From Eutreptiella sp. 'Long Island Sound 2002' (Eukaryota; Euglenozoa; Euglenophyceae; Eutreptiales; Eutreptiaceae): a DNA stretch of 64,000 nucleotides. Location: positions 9,626,971 through 9,690,970 of the forward strand of contig OZ038402.1 in the NCBI GenBank assembly GCA_964036045.1, written 5' to 3'. Below are positions 10,415 through 19,529 of this stretch, one piece after another (within the stretch, counting starts at the first letter, position 1; each line of letters begins with the position of its first letter). The notes under the pieces are model-generated. The model saw nothing but the letters and a program-made list of their open reading frames with translations. It had not been told where the DNA came from and made no database searches. The position numbers and the translations under genes were made by a program.

Positions 10415-12563
10415 TATTGGGGAACCTATTAGGGAACCTATTGGGGAACCTATTAGGGAACCGATTAGGGAACCCATTAGGGAACCTACCAAGGAAACCT
10501 ATTAGGGAACCCATTAGGGAACCTATTAGGGAACCTATTAGGGAACCTATTGGGGAACCTATTAGGGAACCTATTGGGGAACCTATTAGGGAACCTATTA
10601 GGGAACCTATTAGGGAACCTATTAGGGAACCTATTGGGGAACCTATTAGGGAACCTATTAGGGAACCTATTAGGGAACCTATTAGGGAGCCCATTAAGGA
10701 ACCTATTAGGGAACCTATTAGGGAACCTATTAGGGAACCTATTAGGGAACCTATTAGGGAACCTATTAGGGAATCTATTAGGGAACCTATTGGGGAACCT
10801 ATTGGGGAACCTATTAGGGAACCTATTAGGGAACCTATTAGGGAACCTATTAGGGAACCTATTAGGGAACCTATTAGAAAACCTACTAGGGAACCTATTG
10901 GGGAACCTATTAGGGAACCCATTAGGGAACCTATGGGGGAACCTAATAGGGAACCTATTAGGGAACCTATTAGGGAACCTATTGGGGGACCTATTATGGA
11001 ACCTATTGGGGAACCCATTGGGGAACCTATTGGGGAACCTATTAGGGAACCTATTAGGGAACCTATTAGGGAACCTACCAGGGAACCTATTAGGGAACCT
11101 ATTAGGGAACCCATTAGGGAACCTACCAGGGAACCTATTAGGGAACCTACCAGGGAACCTATTAGGGAACCTATTAGGGAACCTATTGGGGAACCTATTA
11201 GTGAACCTATTGGGGAACCTATTAGGGAACCTATTGGGGAACCTATTAGGGAACGTATTAGGGAACCTATTAGGGAACCTATTAGGGAACCTATTAGGGT
11301 ACCTATTAGGGAACCTATTAGGGAACCTATTAGGGAACCTATTAGGGAACCTATGGGGGAACCTAATAGGGAACCTATTAGGGAACCTATTAGGGAACCT
11401 ATTGGGGAACCTATTAGGGAACCTATTGGGGAACCTATTAGGGAACCTATTAGGGAACCTATTAGGGAACCTACCAGGGAACCTATTAGGGAACCTACCA
11501 GGGAACCTATTAGGGAACCTATTAGGGAACCTATTAGGGAACCTATTGGGGAACCTATTGGAAAACCTATTGGGGAACCTATTGGGGAACCTATTAGGGA
11601 ACGTATTAGGGAACCTATTAGGGAACCTAGTAGGGAACCTATTAGGGAACCTATTAGGGAACCTATTAGGGAACCTATTAGGGAACCTATTGGGGAACCT
11701 ATTAGGGAACCTATTGGGGAAACTATTGGGGAACCTATTGGGGAACCTATTGGGGAACCTATTGGGGAACCTATTGGGGAACCTATTGGGGAACCTATTG
11801 GGGAACCTATTAGGGAACCTATTAAGGAACCTATTAGGGAACCTATTAGGGAACCTATTAGGGAACCTACTAGGGAACCTATTAGGGAACCTATTAGGGA
11901 ACCTATTAGGGAACCCATTAGGGAACCCATTAGGGAACCTATTAGGGAACCTATTAGGGAACCTATTAGGGAACCTACTAGGGAACCTATTAGGGAACCT
12001 ATTAGGGAACCTATTGGGGAACCCACCAGGGAACCCATTAGGGAACCCATTAGGGAACCTATTCCGGAACCTATTAGGGAACCCATTAGGGAACCTATTA
12101 GGGAACCTATTAGGGAACCTATTAGGGAACCTACCAGGGAACGTACCAGGGAACCTGTTAGGGAACCTATTGGAGAACCTATTAGGGAACCTATTGGGGA
12201 ACGTATTAGGGAACCTATTAGGGAACCTATTAGGGAACCTATTGGGGAACCTATTGGGGAACCTATTGGGGAACCTATTAGGGAACCTATTAGGGAACCT
12301 ATTAGGGAACCTATTGGGGAACCTATTAGGGAACCTATCAGGGAACCTATTAGGGAACCTATTAGGGAACCTATTAGGGAACCTATTAGGAAACCTATTG
12401 GGGAACCTATTAGGGAACCTATTAGGGAACCTATTAGGGAACCTATTGGGGAACCTATTAGGGAACCTATTGGGGAACCTATTGGGGAACCTATTAGGGA
12501 ACCTATTAGGGAACCTATTAGGGAACCTATTAGGGAACCTATTGGGGACCCTATTAGGGAACA
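10415..12563 (+). repeat. 12-bp satellite block A
   Basis: About 179 units of consensus AGGGAACCTATT. The commonest variants are ATTGGGGAACCT and ACCAGGGAACCT; CCCATT units are rare. It ends within a unit where the TIR element begins. Open frames of more than 700 codons on both strands are tetrapeptide repeats (Arg-Glu-Pro-Ile, Gly-Asn-Leu-Leu, Asn-Arg-Phe-Pro, Ile-Gly-Ser-Leu) and are not evidence of coding. Confidence 0.98.
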
Positions 12564-12606
12564 CGGGGGGGGCGACCCCTCGAACCTGGACGCCAACTAC
12601 CCCCCC
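12564..12606 (+). repeat. Left terminal inverted repeat
   Basis: Begins CGGGGGGGGCGAC and continues to GGACGCCAACTACC. It pairs with the reverse complement of 18164-18206. The first 13 bases are identical and the middle differs at several positions. Confidence 0.65.
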
Positions 12607-12920
12607 AACTAACTGTTGGCCGAAGGCCCCTGGGGGGGGGGGGGGGGGGGGGGGGCTTGGAGGGGGGGGTCTAGGAGGGGCGCCGGGGAGGGCGGTTCCC
12701 GGGGGGGGGCGGCGGTTCCCGGGGTTCCCGTGGGGGGGGGGGGTGTCGGGCACCTCCGAACAATTGGGTATGCGGCCCAGGTGTGATCCGACAGTTCGCA
12801 CCGCCCCTTCCCACAATAGAGGGTAGGGTATCATCGGCTTGGGTATTCCCAGCCACACTGGGAACCTCAGGGGGGTGGGCTCCTGAGGCGGCCATGGGAT
12901 TAGAGTTACACCATGCCACA

Positions 12921-12985
12921 AGACATACATACATACATACAAAGATATATATATATATATATATATATTTATATTCATATATATA
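12921..12985 (+). repeat. (CATA)n and (AT)n microsatellite
   Basis: CATA repeats pass into about 12 AT dinucleotides and then imperfect AT-rich sequence. Confidence 0.95.
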
Positions 12986-13132
12986 GGGGTTGGAATGCAA
13001 CTGCAAACGTGTGGTCATAGCAACTCGGTGCGGTGGCCTTGGACCACACCGCCATGATGGTACACCACCCCTCCCCGCTTACACCACACTTGCAGCAGCC
13101 TTCTCCCCAAATGTTTCGAGTAATGAAAAAGA

Positions 13133-13252
13133 AGGGCCTAAGACCAAGATTGACTCCTTGGAACACTTTCTACGGATCAACCTAAGGAGGGAGGGGCCTA
13201 AGACCAAGAGTGGCTCCTTGGAACATTTTCTACGTATCGACCTAATAAGGGC
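13133..13252 (+). repeat. 60-bp tandem repeat, two copies
   Basis: Units at 13133-13192 and 13193-13252 share GGGCCTAAGACCAAGA and CTCCTTGGAACA, with about eight differences. They lie just beyond the stop codon of the transposase-like gene. Confidence 0.9.
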
Positions 13253-13266
13253 ACAGGAAAAAGCCC

Positions 13267-13412
13267 TTACTTAAATAACTCACCTTCACTTGATGAGCTA
13301 TCAGAATCATATGCTGCGGCGGCCGACCTCTTCTTTGGCTGCCAACTAAACACCTGGTTCCTCCTCCCTACACTCTGCAACGGGCGAGAACGCTCCGCCC
13401 CGGAAGATGCCT
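13267..13412 (-). pseudogene. C-terminal tail of the transposase-like gene
   Basis: Read on the minus strand after the triplet run at 13413-13435, this frame gives a serine run, then a basic, serine-rich tail containing SWQPKKRSAAAAYDSD and ending GELFK before a TAA at 13267-13269. On the present strand it has no gene in front of it. Its serine frame matches the serine run that ends the inverted plus-strand segment (13436-14389), so I infer it is the original C-terminus of the same protein, cut off by the inversion. The PKKR-type basic patch could be a nuclear signal. Confidence 0.55.
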
Positions 13413-13435
13413 CGGAGGAGGAGGAGGAGGAGGAC
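13413..13435 (+). repeat. (GAG)n run, left inversion boundary
   Basis: About seven GGA/GAG triplets. They are inverted with respect to the longer (TCC)n run at 14390-14463. Together these two runs bound the inverted piece of the gene. Confidence 0.8.
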
Positions 13436-14389
13436 ACTTTTGCCACACTGGTCTGGTACGCAGGAAAGTTGTCTCTCGGCCTATTTTACTTGCGGACACT
13501 CTCAGAGCGCGGCCGCAATGTGAACGGCTTGTCAGCAGCTCAAGTCGAGAGCTCGAGCGTGGTCATGTGCCATGGACAACTCAAGTCCATGCAAGAGTAC
13601 CCTGGCCCAAAGCTATATGCTTGGAACGGGAGGTTGATACAAAAAGTACTGAAATTCAAAGGGCAAGATTGCCAGTTCGTCAAGTTGAGGTCCAATGTTG
13701 ACCGTATGTGGTACGAACAAGCAGACCGCGTCATTGCTTTGACACAAGAGCAATTGCTCACACCACCCGACAGTGCCCCAACACTTCGGATTGACCCGTA
13801 CCCCAACCTCCCTTTCCTTGATCAGAACGATGAGACATGTTCTGTTAAGGTTGGGAGTACAGCACCAACCTCAGGGTTATGTGAAGTGTGTCAGAAGAGT
13901 GTACCCCTGCATTCCATGCGAACACACATTGGTAGGCACGTCCTCCTCGGAGAGTGCGCTCGCGATGTTTGTGGTTATTGTGGTGGCCATGATTGCACCA
14001 CACAATTGTTGCGGAATACGCAAGGGAGGCTTGTGTCCGTCATTGTAACTAATTGTCCTTTGGAGCCCACTAATGTGCGGTATGGTGCAATGGCGCGTGG
14101 CTCTGCACGTAATCCGTGCACCAACCGGCCCATGCAATGCGTGTTGTGCCGAGATACCATCTGGTTGTATGGCATGGCCCATCATTTTGATTCAAAGCAT
14201 GCCGGTTCTGCACCTCCGAGTGCCTTGTGCGTCAAGGCAGAGGAAAAGGAAATGGTGGTGAACTGGTCGGGAAAGAAGAACAACAGCAAGCGGTCTCATC
14301 ATGAGATGCATGCCGAGGATGGAGGGGACGTAGATGAGGGCCCTCCTAGTGCCAGCACAGCACTAGCCCCGCACCCCAAGAGGATCAAG
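13436..14389 (+). pseudogene. Inverted zinc-finger segment of the transposase-like gene
   Basis: This plus-strand frame has no proper start of its own. It opens straight out of a Glu run (triplets to 13435) into DTFATLVWYAGK, and closes with HPKRIK and a Ser run. Three Cys/His clusters are visible: CEVC with HIGRH, CGYCGGHDC, and CVLC followed by GMAHHFDSKH. The last has C2H2-like spacing. From memory, the PCTN-x-P-x-x-C-x-x-C-x-x-x-I/V-W layout resembles large uncharacterised proteins of fungal genomes; I have not been able to check this. The flanking Glu and Ser frames fit exactly onto the two minus-strand pieces on either side (14464-15999 and 13267-13412). I therefore read it as the middle of one minus-strand gene that has been flipped. 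Confidence 0.6.
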
Positions 14390-14463
14390 TCCTCCTCCTC
14401 CTCCTCCTCCTCCTCCTCCTCCTCCTCCTCCTCCTCCTCCTCCTCCTCCTCCTCCTCCTCCTC
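14390..14463 (+). repeat. (TCC)n run, right inversion boundary
   Basis: About 24 TCC triplets. On the minus strand they encode the Glu run that follows NVDP; on the plus strand they encode the Ser run that follows PKRIK. Confidence 0.95.
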
Positions 14464-15999
14464 AGGGTCCACATTTAGAGTAGGCTGCATGGGGAGGCCC
14501 GGGCGTGAGCCTTGGATGGCACGCATCAAACGGTCTCGTGGATTTGCAGCAGTGCCATCATTGTGCAACACGTTGAGCACGTACTGCTTAGACCTCCCTT
14601 GCCCTTCAAAGTCCAATAAAATGGGAGGAGAAGCGAATTGCTCTTCGACCTCATCTGTTGCCTGCAGTACATGATCGTCGATGTCTTCATCAACGAAGAA
14701 TGCATCATGCAGATCATCAGTATCCTCACCGTCCACCGGTGGCAACACAGGCTTCAGCAAGACACCCCTTGGGGACAAAAGGGCAACGCCTTCTGCAAAA
14801 AGTGCATTCAAGTCAGAACCAAGGTCATCTTGTGCAAGCTTCAACCCAGCATCCCAAATGGGCCGGAGATCGATCGGCAGCCGGCATGTGCCAGCGTCCG
14901 CGGGGGTCATGTTGTCCTCGATATTACTTCGCTTGCGCCGGGGTTTGTACCTTGGTGCTTCCGCGAAAATGGAGTCAATTTGTGTTGCCACAGAGAAACG
15001 GCGACGGCATTGTTCAATATCCAAAACCCCACCTTGCCCTCGTGCGGTACGCACAACACTAATGGAGCCCTCTTGCCGGTCGTTCCCTCGGTGACAGATG
15101 AAGTATTCACTTCCGGGAAAATTGATCCCTTGCTGTAGGACATCCCAAAACACCCCACCGAGCTCTTCCGCAAGGTCGCAATACCAGTGGGTGTCAAAGG
15201 GACTACACTCGTGCTGCAAGGCTAAGGCATGTTTCGCCCCAGCCGCAGCATGTTTCAAGCGGTCAGCCAGCGGTTTCCTATTCCGAAAGTAGTACTCCCG
15301 GGCGTAGCATAATGGCCAATGCAAGCGTCGAATTGCTACGGCTTGGGCGCGTCTTGACGGATCTAAATCTGCGAAATCAGCGCGCGCTATTTCCGTCATG
15401 CCGTGAATTATAGTGAGAGCATTTGGGACCGACATGAAATCTTCCTCCTTGAAGGCGGCGTTTAGCCTTGAGGCAGTGCGCAAGGCATTGCCAAGCAAGA
15501 GCAAGACATTCGTGTCGATTGCGATGCCATAAATGCTAATGGGATTGGCACCGAAGAGTCGCCGCACGAAGCGCTTTAAAATGTGGCGCGGGTCTTTCGT
15601 AACCGTTGCTTCACCATGGAGGACACGGATTTGTAGAAAGCGGAACCCCGGAACATTCACCACACGGTCCGTCAAGGAACGGTACGCCGCACCCCTCCGT
15701 TTGTCACCGTCGGTGGCGTATTGAACAATGGGCCCGATGCTATCCGCAACAGGCTGCCACAACTTTTCGATCTCCAATGTGGTTTGAACCTCGTCCTCTG
15801 CAATGAAGCGGTTACAAGATGCTCTCACGGATATGGCCACACAATTATAGGATGTTCTTGCATGACGAGTGACAGACGTCACTCTGGCGTAGCTAGCGAC
15901 ATGCCATTCACCTTTTTGGATCTTTGTTAGCGGTTCTACAAGATCTTCCAGGCATGTATAAGGAATGGGATGTGGAGCACAATCGCACACACCCTCCAA
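14464..15999 (-). pseudogene. Central domain of the transposase-like gene
   Basis: A minus-strand frame of about 510 codons continues the protein interrupted by the SINE at 16012-16214; its apparent Met at 15999 is not a real start. About 95 residues in is ATDGDKRRG, and about 40 residues later DPRHILKR. An acidic residue in a DGD turn followed by a D-x-x-H-I-x-K motif is common in DDE-type transposases and is my main reason for the transposase-like label. Downstream there is RLHWPLCYAREYYF and an acidic C-terminal stretch (DGEDTDDLHDAFFVDEDIDD) before a Glu run encoded by the triplet repeat. Beyond 14464 the frame reads the antisense of the inverted segment and is meaningless. I cannot assign a superfamily. 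Confidence 0.6.
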
Positions 16000-16011
16000 C
16001 GTGTTGTTTGG
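15994..16011 (+). repeat. Target-site duplication, left copy
   Basis: CTCCAACGTGTTGTTTGG, identical to 16215-16232. It flanks the SINE and encodes part of the interrupted protein (PNNTLE on the minus strand). Confidence 0.95.
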
Positions 16012-16214
16012 TAAAGGTAAGGTAAAGTGCTCGGGCGCTCACCGAACTCCAGCGTATCCGTGATCCCTACCTGTCCCTCGCAGCATCCCTTCCGGCTCGC
16101 GGGGTCACAGACACCCTAGCGCCTAGGACACTGCGTTCCAACCCCACCGGGATTCGAACCGAGCACCTCTAGTTCAGGTGTCACGTGCATGACCGCTGAA
16201 CTACGCGACCTTCT
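16012..16214 (-). mobile_element. tRNA-derived SINE
   Basis: Read on the minus strand, it begins AGAAGGTCGCG. A box-A match (TAGTTCAGCGG) follows, then a perfect box B (GGTTCGAATCC) some 40 bases later, so the head comes from a tRNA and would be transcribed by RNA polymerase III. A tRNA-unrelated body of about 120 bases follows, ending in short TTTACC/TTACC repeats rather than poly(A). An identical 18-bp duplication flanks it. It sits inside the transposase-like gene and, with the duplication, adds 221 bases, which both shifts the frame and brings in a stop. A second, internally deleted copy lies at 19378-19529. Confidence 0.93.
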
Positions 16215-16232
16215 CTCCAACGTGTTGTTTGG
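16215..16232 (+). repeat. Target-site duplication, right copy
   Basis: Identical to 15994-16011; see the SINE entry. Confidence 0.95.
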
Positions 16233-17537
16233 GCCGGCAATCAACTTGCGCACGATGGACATCTCATCCGTATGCACACAAATTGGGGCACGTTCCAAAG
16301 GCTGGAAAGCAGCCTTTGGGCCCTCGATAGAAATGGAGTGAGAGACAGGTATGCAATCTCGGCGCGCAAGCGAGCGGCTGTGGTAGACGGAGGGCAAAAC
16401 CTTTTCAGCACTGAGGGCGTTTAGTCCTGCTGGACCGGCCAACCGATATAACAAGATTGCCAAACGTCTTTCATCTGCACTGAAATGCATGCGGTTGGCC
16501 CGCGACGCATCCTCCAAGAGGGGCACAAGCCTCTTCAACCCCCAACCCCATTCATGTGTTTTGCGCATTATGGCCGCCAAGCGTGGCAAGTCATTGGTGC
16601 GCATCGCAGTGACCATTCGGTCAAACAATGTTAAGCGCTCCTTCATGGGAAAGACCTGCTTTTGTAGTTTTTTGACTTCGAAAAAACTAGCACCCCGACC
16701 CTTACGGGCAGCCTCGTACCTTTGCCTCAAAGCCTCAAAGCCTAGGTACTGGAGAGGGGTGTTTGGCTTGGGGTTGGTTGCAACTGCCATCAGCCCTTTC
16801 AACTCTTGGTTGGAGCGTAGTTGAGTACACGCATCGCACGGTTGTCCATCAACCCCCGAGTCGGAACATTGGTTCGACTTGAAGTGCAACATGTCGGACG
16901 GGAAATGCCAACCCATCTTGCGCCCATGCAGCTGCCGATATTTGTGGGCATGCAACTGGATGGGATAGTTTAGGGGTATATACTCAGGGGGTGTCTCAGG
17001 GGGCCTAAAGCCACGACAGGGCGTGTGGCAGGACTGAGATGCGATGGGTGCCGCCCCAAGAAGAATTGGAACATCATTTGGTGGTGGCAGAGGGTCATCC
17101 TCTGGTATGGCGGGGACGGCCCCCAATTCCAAAAAAGCGGCAACACATGGTTGCTCTGAACGTGGGGCAGTCATCCAAGACTGATGTGCCTTCCCATTGA
17201 AATGTTGCTGCCTTTGGAAATCGTCGGGCGGGGTTTGAAATTTATACCCGCATGCACATATCTCGTCCGTACAGCCGCATTCTCCGGTGTTGGCGTACAT
17301 ACCGCCGCATTTGCCGCCGCAAGGTGGCATCGCCGGGCCCACCCCACCCATGTCCTGCTCGCCGTCACCGTCTTGAGCTGGGGCGTTGGGGCAGTGGTCA
17401 TGCATGTCACAATGCGGGTGGAATGCTACGCCACAATGGAGGCAAGCCATTTGGCAGCCCTTCTTCTCACAGATGTAACAAGGGCGAGCCGACAACTTCT
17501 TCTCCTCCGTGGTTCTCTTTGCTTTCTTTGCAGGCAT
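16215..17537 (-). pseudogene. N-terminal zinc-finger part of the transposase-like gene
   Basis: Starts at ATG 17537 (MPAKKAKR), a lysine-rich N-terminus that could act as a nuclear signal. Residues 20-49 form a Cys/His cluster (CYIC, C28, C32, C35, HPHC, H46, C49) of PHD or cross-brace type, like the cysteine-rich domains seen in some transposases. A second cluster of six cysteines spans about 73-96, and a CDAC pair follows near residue 240. About 440 codons are genuine; at PNNTLE the SINE begins and the frame runs on for some 32 foreign residues to a stop near 16116. Removing the SINE and one target copy restores continuity with 14464-15999. Zinc fingers at this end would suit DNA or chromatin binding. 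Confidence 0.65.
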
Positions 17538-18163
17538 GTCTACTAAACAAAACGGAAAGATGAGGTAGCACCGGCGGAAAAGACATCTTTGTGCAACGAT
17601 ACTTTAGCCGCCTCGCCAGCCGCACCGTGCCTACTCCCGTCGCTCTGCGGCGAATGCTTTCCCGGGTGCCTACTCCCATCGCTCTGCGGCGAGTGCAGTT
17701 GTGTTGGTTTAGGTTTCGGCAGACACGGGTTTGGGTTTGGGCACGGTGGTGGCTGAATGACTTTTTGCAAAGGGAACCGCCCCTTGACGCACTTACCTAA
17801 GAAAACGCGGAAAATCGCGACGCCACAGACGCAACAATCAGAAGTGGCCCACTTGTGGGCAAGGTGGCTACGTCACCCCTGCCTACGCCTACGCCTACGA
17901 GAAAGGAAAAGAAGAAAGAAAGCCCCTGAATGCCTCCTTCTCGAGCCGGGGAAAAGCTCGAGGCAGGGATCTCCAAGCCCCTGACTGCCTCCTCCTCGAG
18001 CCAGGGGATCCCCAACGCCTCAGAGTGGGGGGCAGAATCAGAAAAGGGCCCACAAGTGGGCAAGGTGGCTACATAACCCCATTGGGCGCCTTCGGCGCCC
18101 GTTGGCTCCTTGGGCTCATACCTTTGACAACTAACTGTCGGCCGGAGGCCCCTTGGGGGGGGG
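17538..18163. other. Upstream region of the transposase-like gene
   Basis: No further gene seen. It holds two 31-bp direct repeats (17627-17657 and 17666-17696; shared word CGCTCTGCGGCGA). A stretch GTGGGCAAGGTGGCTAC occurs twice, about 195 bases apart (about 17853 and 18055). A hairpin GGGCGCCTTCGGCGCCC lies near 18085. I cannot identify a promoter. Confidence 0.5.
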
Positions 18164-18206
18164 GGGGGTAGTTGGCGTCCTAGGACCCGCGGAGTCGCCC
18201 CCCCCG
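18164..18206 (-). repeat. Right terminal inverted repeat
   Basis: TAGTTGGCGTCCTAGGACC, GCGGAGTCG and eight C plus G. It is the inverted counterpart of 12564-12606 and is followed directly by 12-mer units. Confidence 0.65.
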
Positions 18207-19377
18207 GGTTAGGGAACCTATTAGGGAACCTATTAGGGAACCTATTAGGGAACCTATTGGGGAACCTATTGGGGAACCTATTAGGGAACCTATCGGGGAA
18301 CCTATTAGGGAACCTACCAGGGACCCTACCAGGGAACCTATTAGGGACCCTATTAGGGAACCTATTAGGGAACCTATTAGGGAACCTATTAGGGAACCTA
18401 TCAGAGAACCTATTGGGGAACCTATTGGGGAACCTATTAGGGAACCTATTAGGGAACCTATTGGGGAACCTATTAGGGAACCTATTAGGGAACCTATTAG
18501 GGAACCTATTAGGGAACCTATTTGGGAACCTATTGGGGAACCTATTAGGGAACCTATTAGGGAACCTATTAGCGAACCTATTGGGGAACCTATTAGGGAA
18601 CCTATTAGGGAACCTAGTAGGGAACCTATTAGGGAACCTATTGGGGAACCTATTAGGGAACCTATTAGGGAACCTATTAGGGAACCTATTGGGGAACCTA
18701 TTGGGGAACCTATTAGGGAACCTATTAGGGAACCTACCAGGGACCCTACCAGGGAACCTATTAGGGAACCTATTAGGGAACCTACCAGGGAACCCATTAG
18801 GGAACCTATTAGGGAACCTATTAGGGAACCTATTGGGGAACCTATTAGGGAAACTAGTAGGGAACCTAGTAGGGAACCTATTAGGGAACCTATTGGGAAA
18901 CCTATTAGGGAACGTATTAGGGAACCTATTAGGGAACCTATTAGGGAACCTACCAGGGACCCTACCAGGGAACCTATTAGGGAACCTATTAGGGAACCTA
19001 TTGGGAAACCTATTAGGGAACCTATTAGGGAACCTATTAGGGAACCTACAAGGGACCCTACCAGGGAACCTACCAGGGAACCTATTAGGGAACCTATTAG
19101 GGAACCTATTAGGGAACCTATTAGGGAACCTATTAGGGAACCAATTAGGGAACCTATTAGGGAACCTATTGGGGAACCTATTGGGGAACCTATTAGGGAA
19201 CCTATTGGGGAACCTATTAGGGAACCTATTGGGGAACCTATTAGGGAACCTATTTGGGAACCTATTAGGGAACCAATTAGGGGACCTATTAGGGAACCTA
19301 CAATGGAACCTACCAGGGAACCTACCACGGAACCTATTAGGGAACCTATTAGGGAACCTATTAGGGAACCTATTGGG
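18207..19377 (+). repeat. 12-bp satellite block B
   Basis: About 97 units, same orientation as block A. Variant units include ACCAGGGACCCT, ATTGGGGAACCT and AGTAGGGAACCT. It ends in the 15 bases AGGGAACCTATTGGG, which recur directly after the SINE. Confidence 0.98.
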
Positions 19378-19529
19378 TAAGGTAAAGGTAAAGTGCTCGG
19401 GCGCTCACCGAACTCCAGCGTATCCGTGATCCCTACCTGTCCCTCGCAGCATCCCTTCCGGCTCGCGGGGTCACAGACACCTCTAGTTCAGGTGTCACGT
19501 GCATGACCGCTAAACTACGCGACCTTCTC
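19378..19529 (-). mobile_element. tRNA-derived SINE, internally deleted copy
   Basis: Same orientation and same ends as the copy at 16012-16214 (tail TAAGGTAAAGG on the plus strand, head GACCTTCT). About 51 bases including box B are missing: the plus-strand sequence jumps from CACAGACACC to TCTAGTTC, with CACC present at both edges of the lost piece in the full copy. It lies inside the 12-mer array. AGGGAACCTATTGGG occurs immediately on both sides (19363-19377 and 19530-19544), as expected for a 15-bp target duplication, although the array period makes this weak evidence. Confidence 0.92.

Larger units (their letters stand above)
12564..18206 (-). mobile_element. 5.6-kb TIR element with a broken transposase-like gene
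   Basis: The two ends are inverted copies. The left end is C, eight G, CGAC, then (after 13 variable bases) GGACGCCAACTACC; the right end read inward is the same with a few substitutions, about 43 bp in all. Array units of the same orientation lie immediately outside both ends, and TTAGGGAAC is present on either side, compatible with a short target duplication but not separable from the array's own period. A shorter relative sits at 469-1169. The interior carries one large minus-strand gene encoding Cys/His clusters and a TDGD-containing domain. I infer an autonomous-type DNA transposon of a family I cannot name. Its gene is now split by a SINE and by an inversion. Confidence 0.6.

Noticed and set aside
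10415-12563. CRISPR array or telomere end
   Set aside because: Units are contiguous with no unique spacers, and the block is internal, interrupted and of 12-bp period rather than a pure telomere hexamer.
14299-14463. C-terminal end of the minus-strand ORF past the Glu run
   Set aside because: It reads the antisense of the inverted zinc-finger segment; the Glu run itself comes from the triplet repeat.
13267-17537. Assignment of the TIR-element protein to the KDZ (Kyakuja-Dileera-Zisupton) group
   Set aside because: Zinc fingers and a possible 8-9-bp target duplication would fit, but I do not see the other motifs I associate with that group, and the target site is ambiguous in the array.
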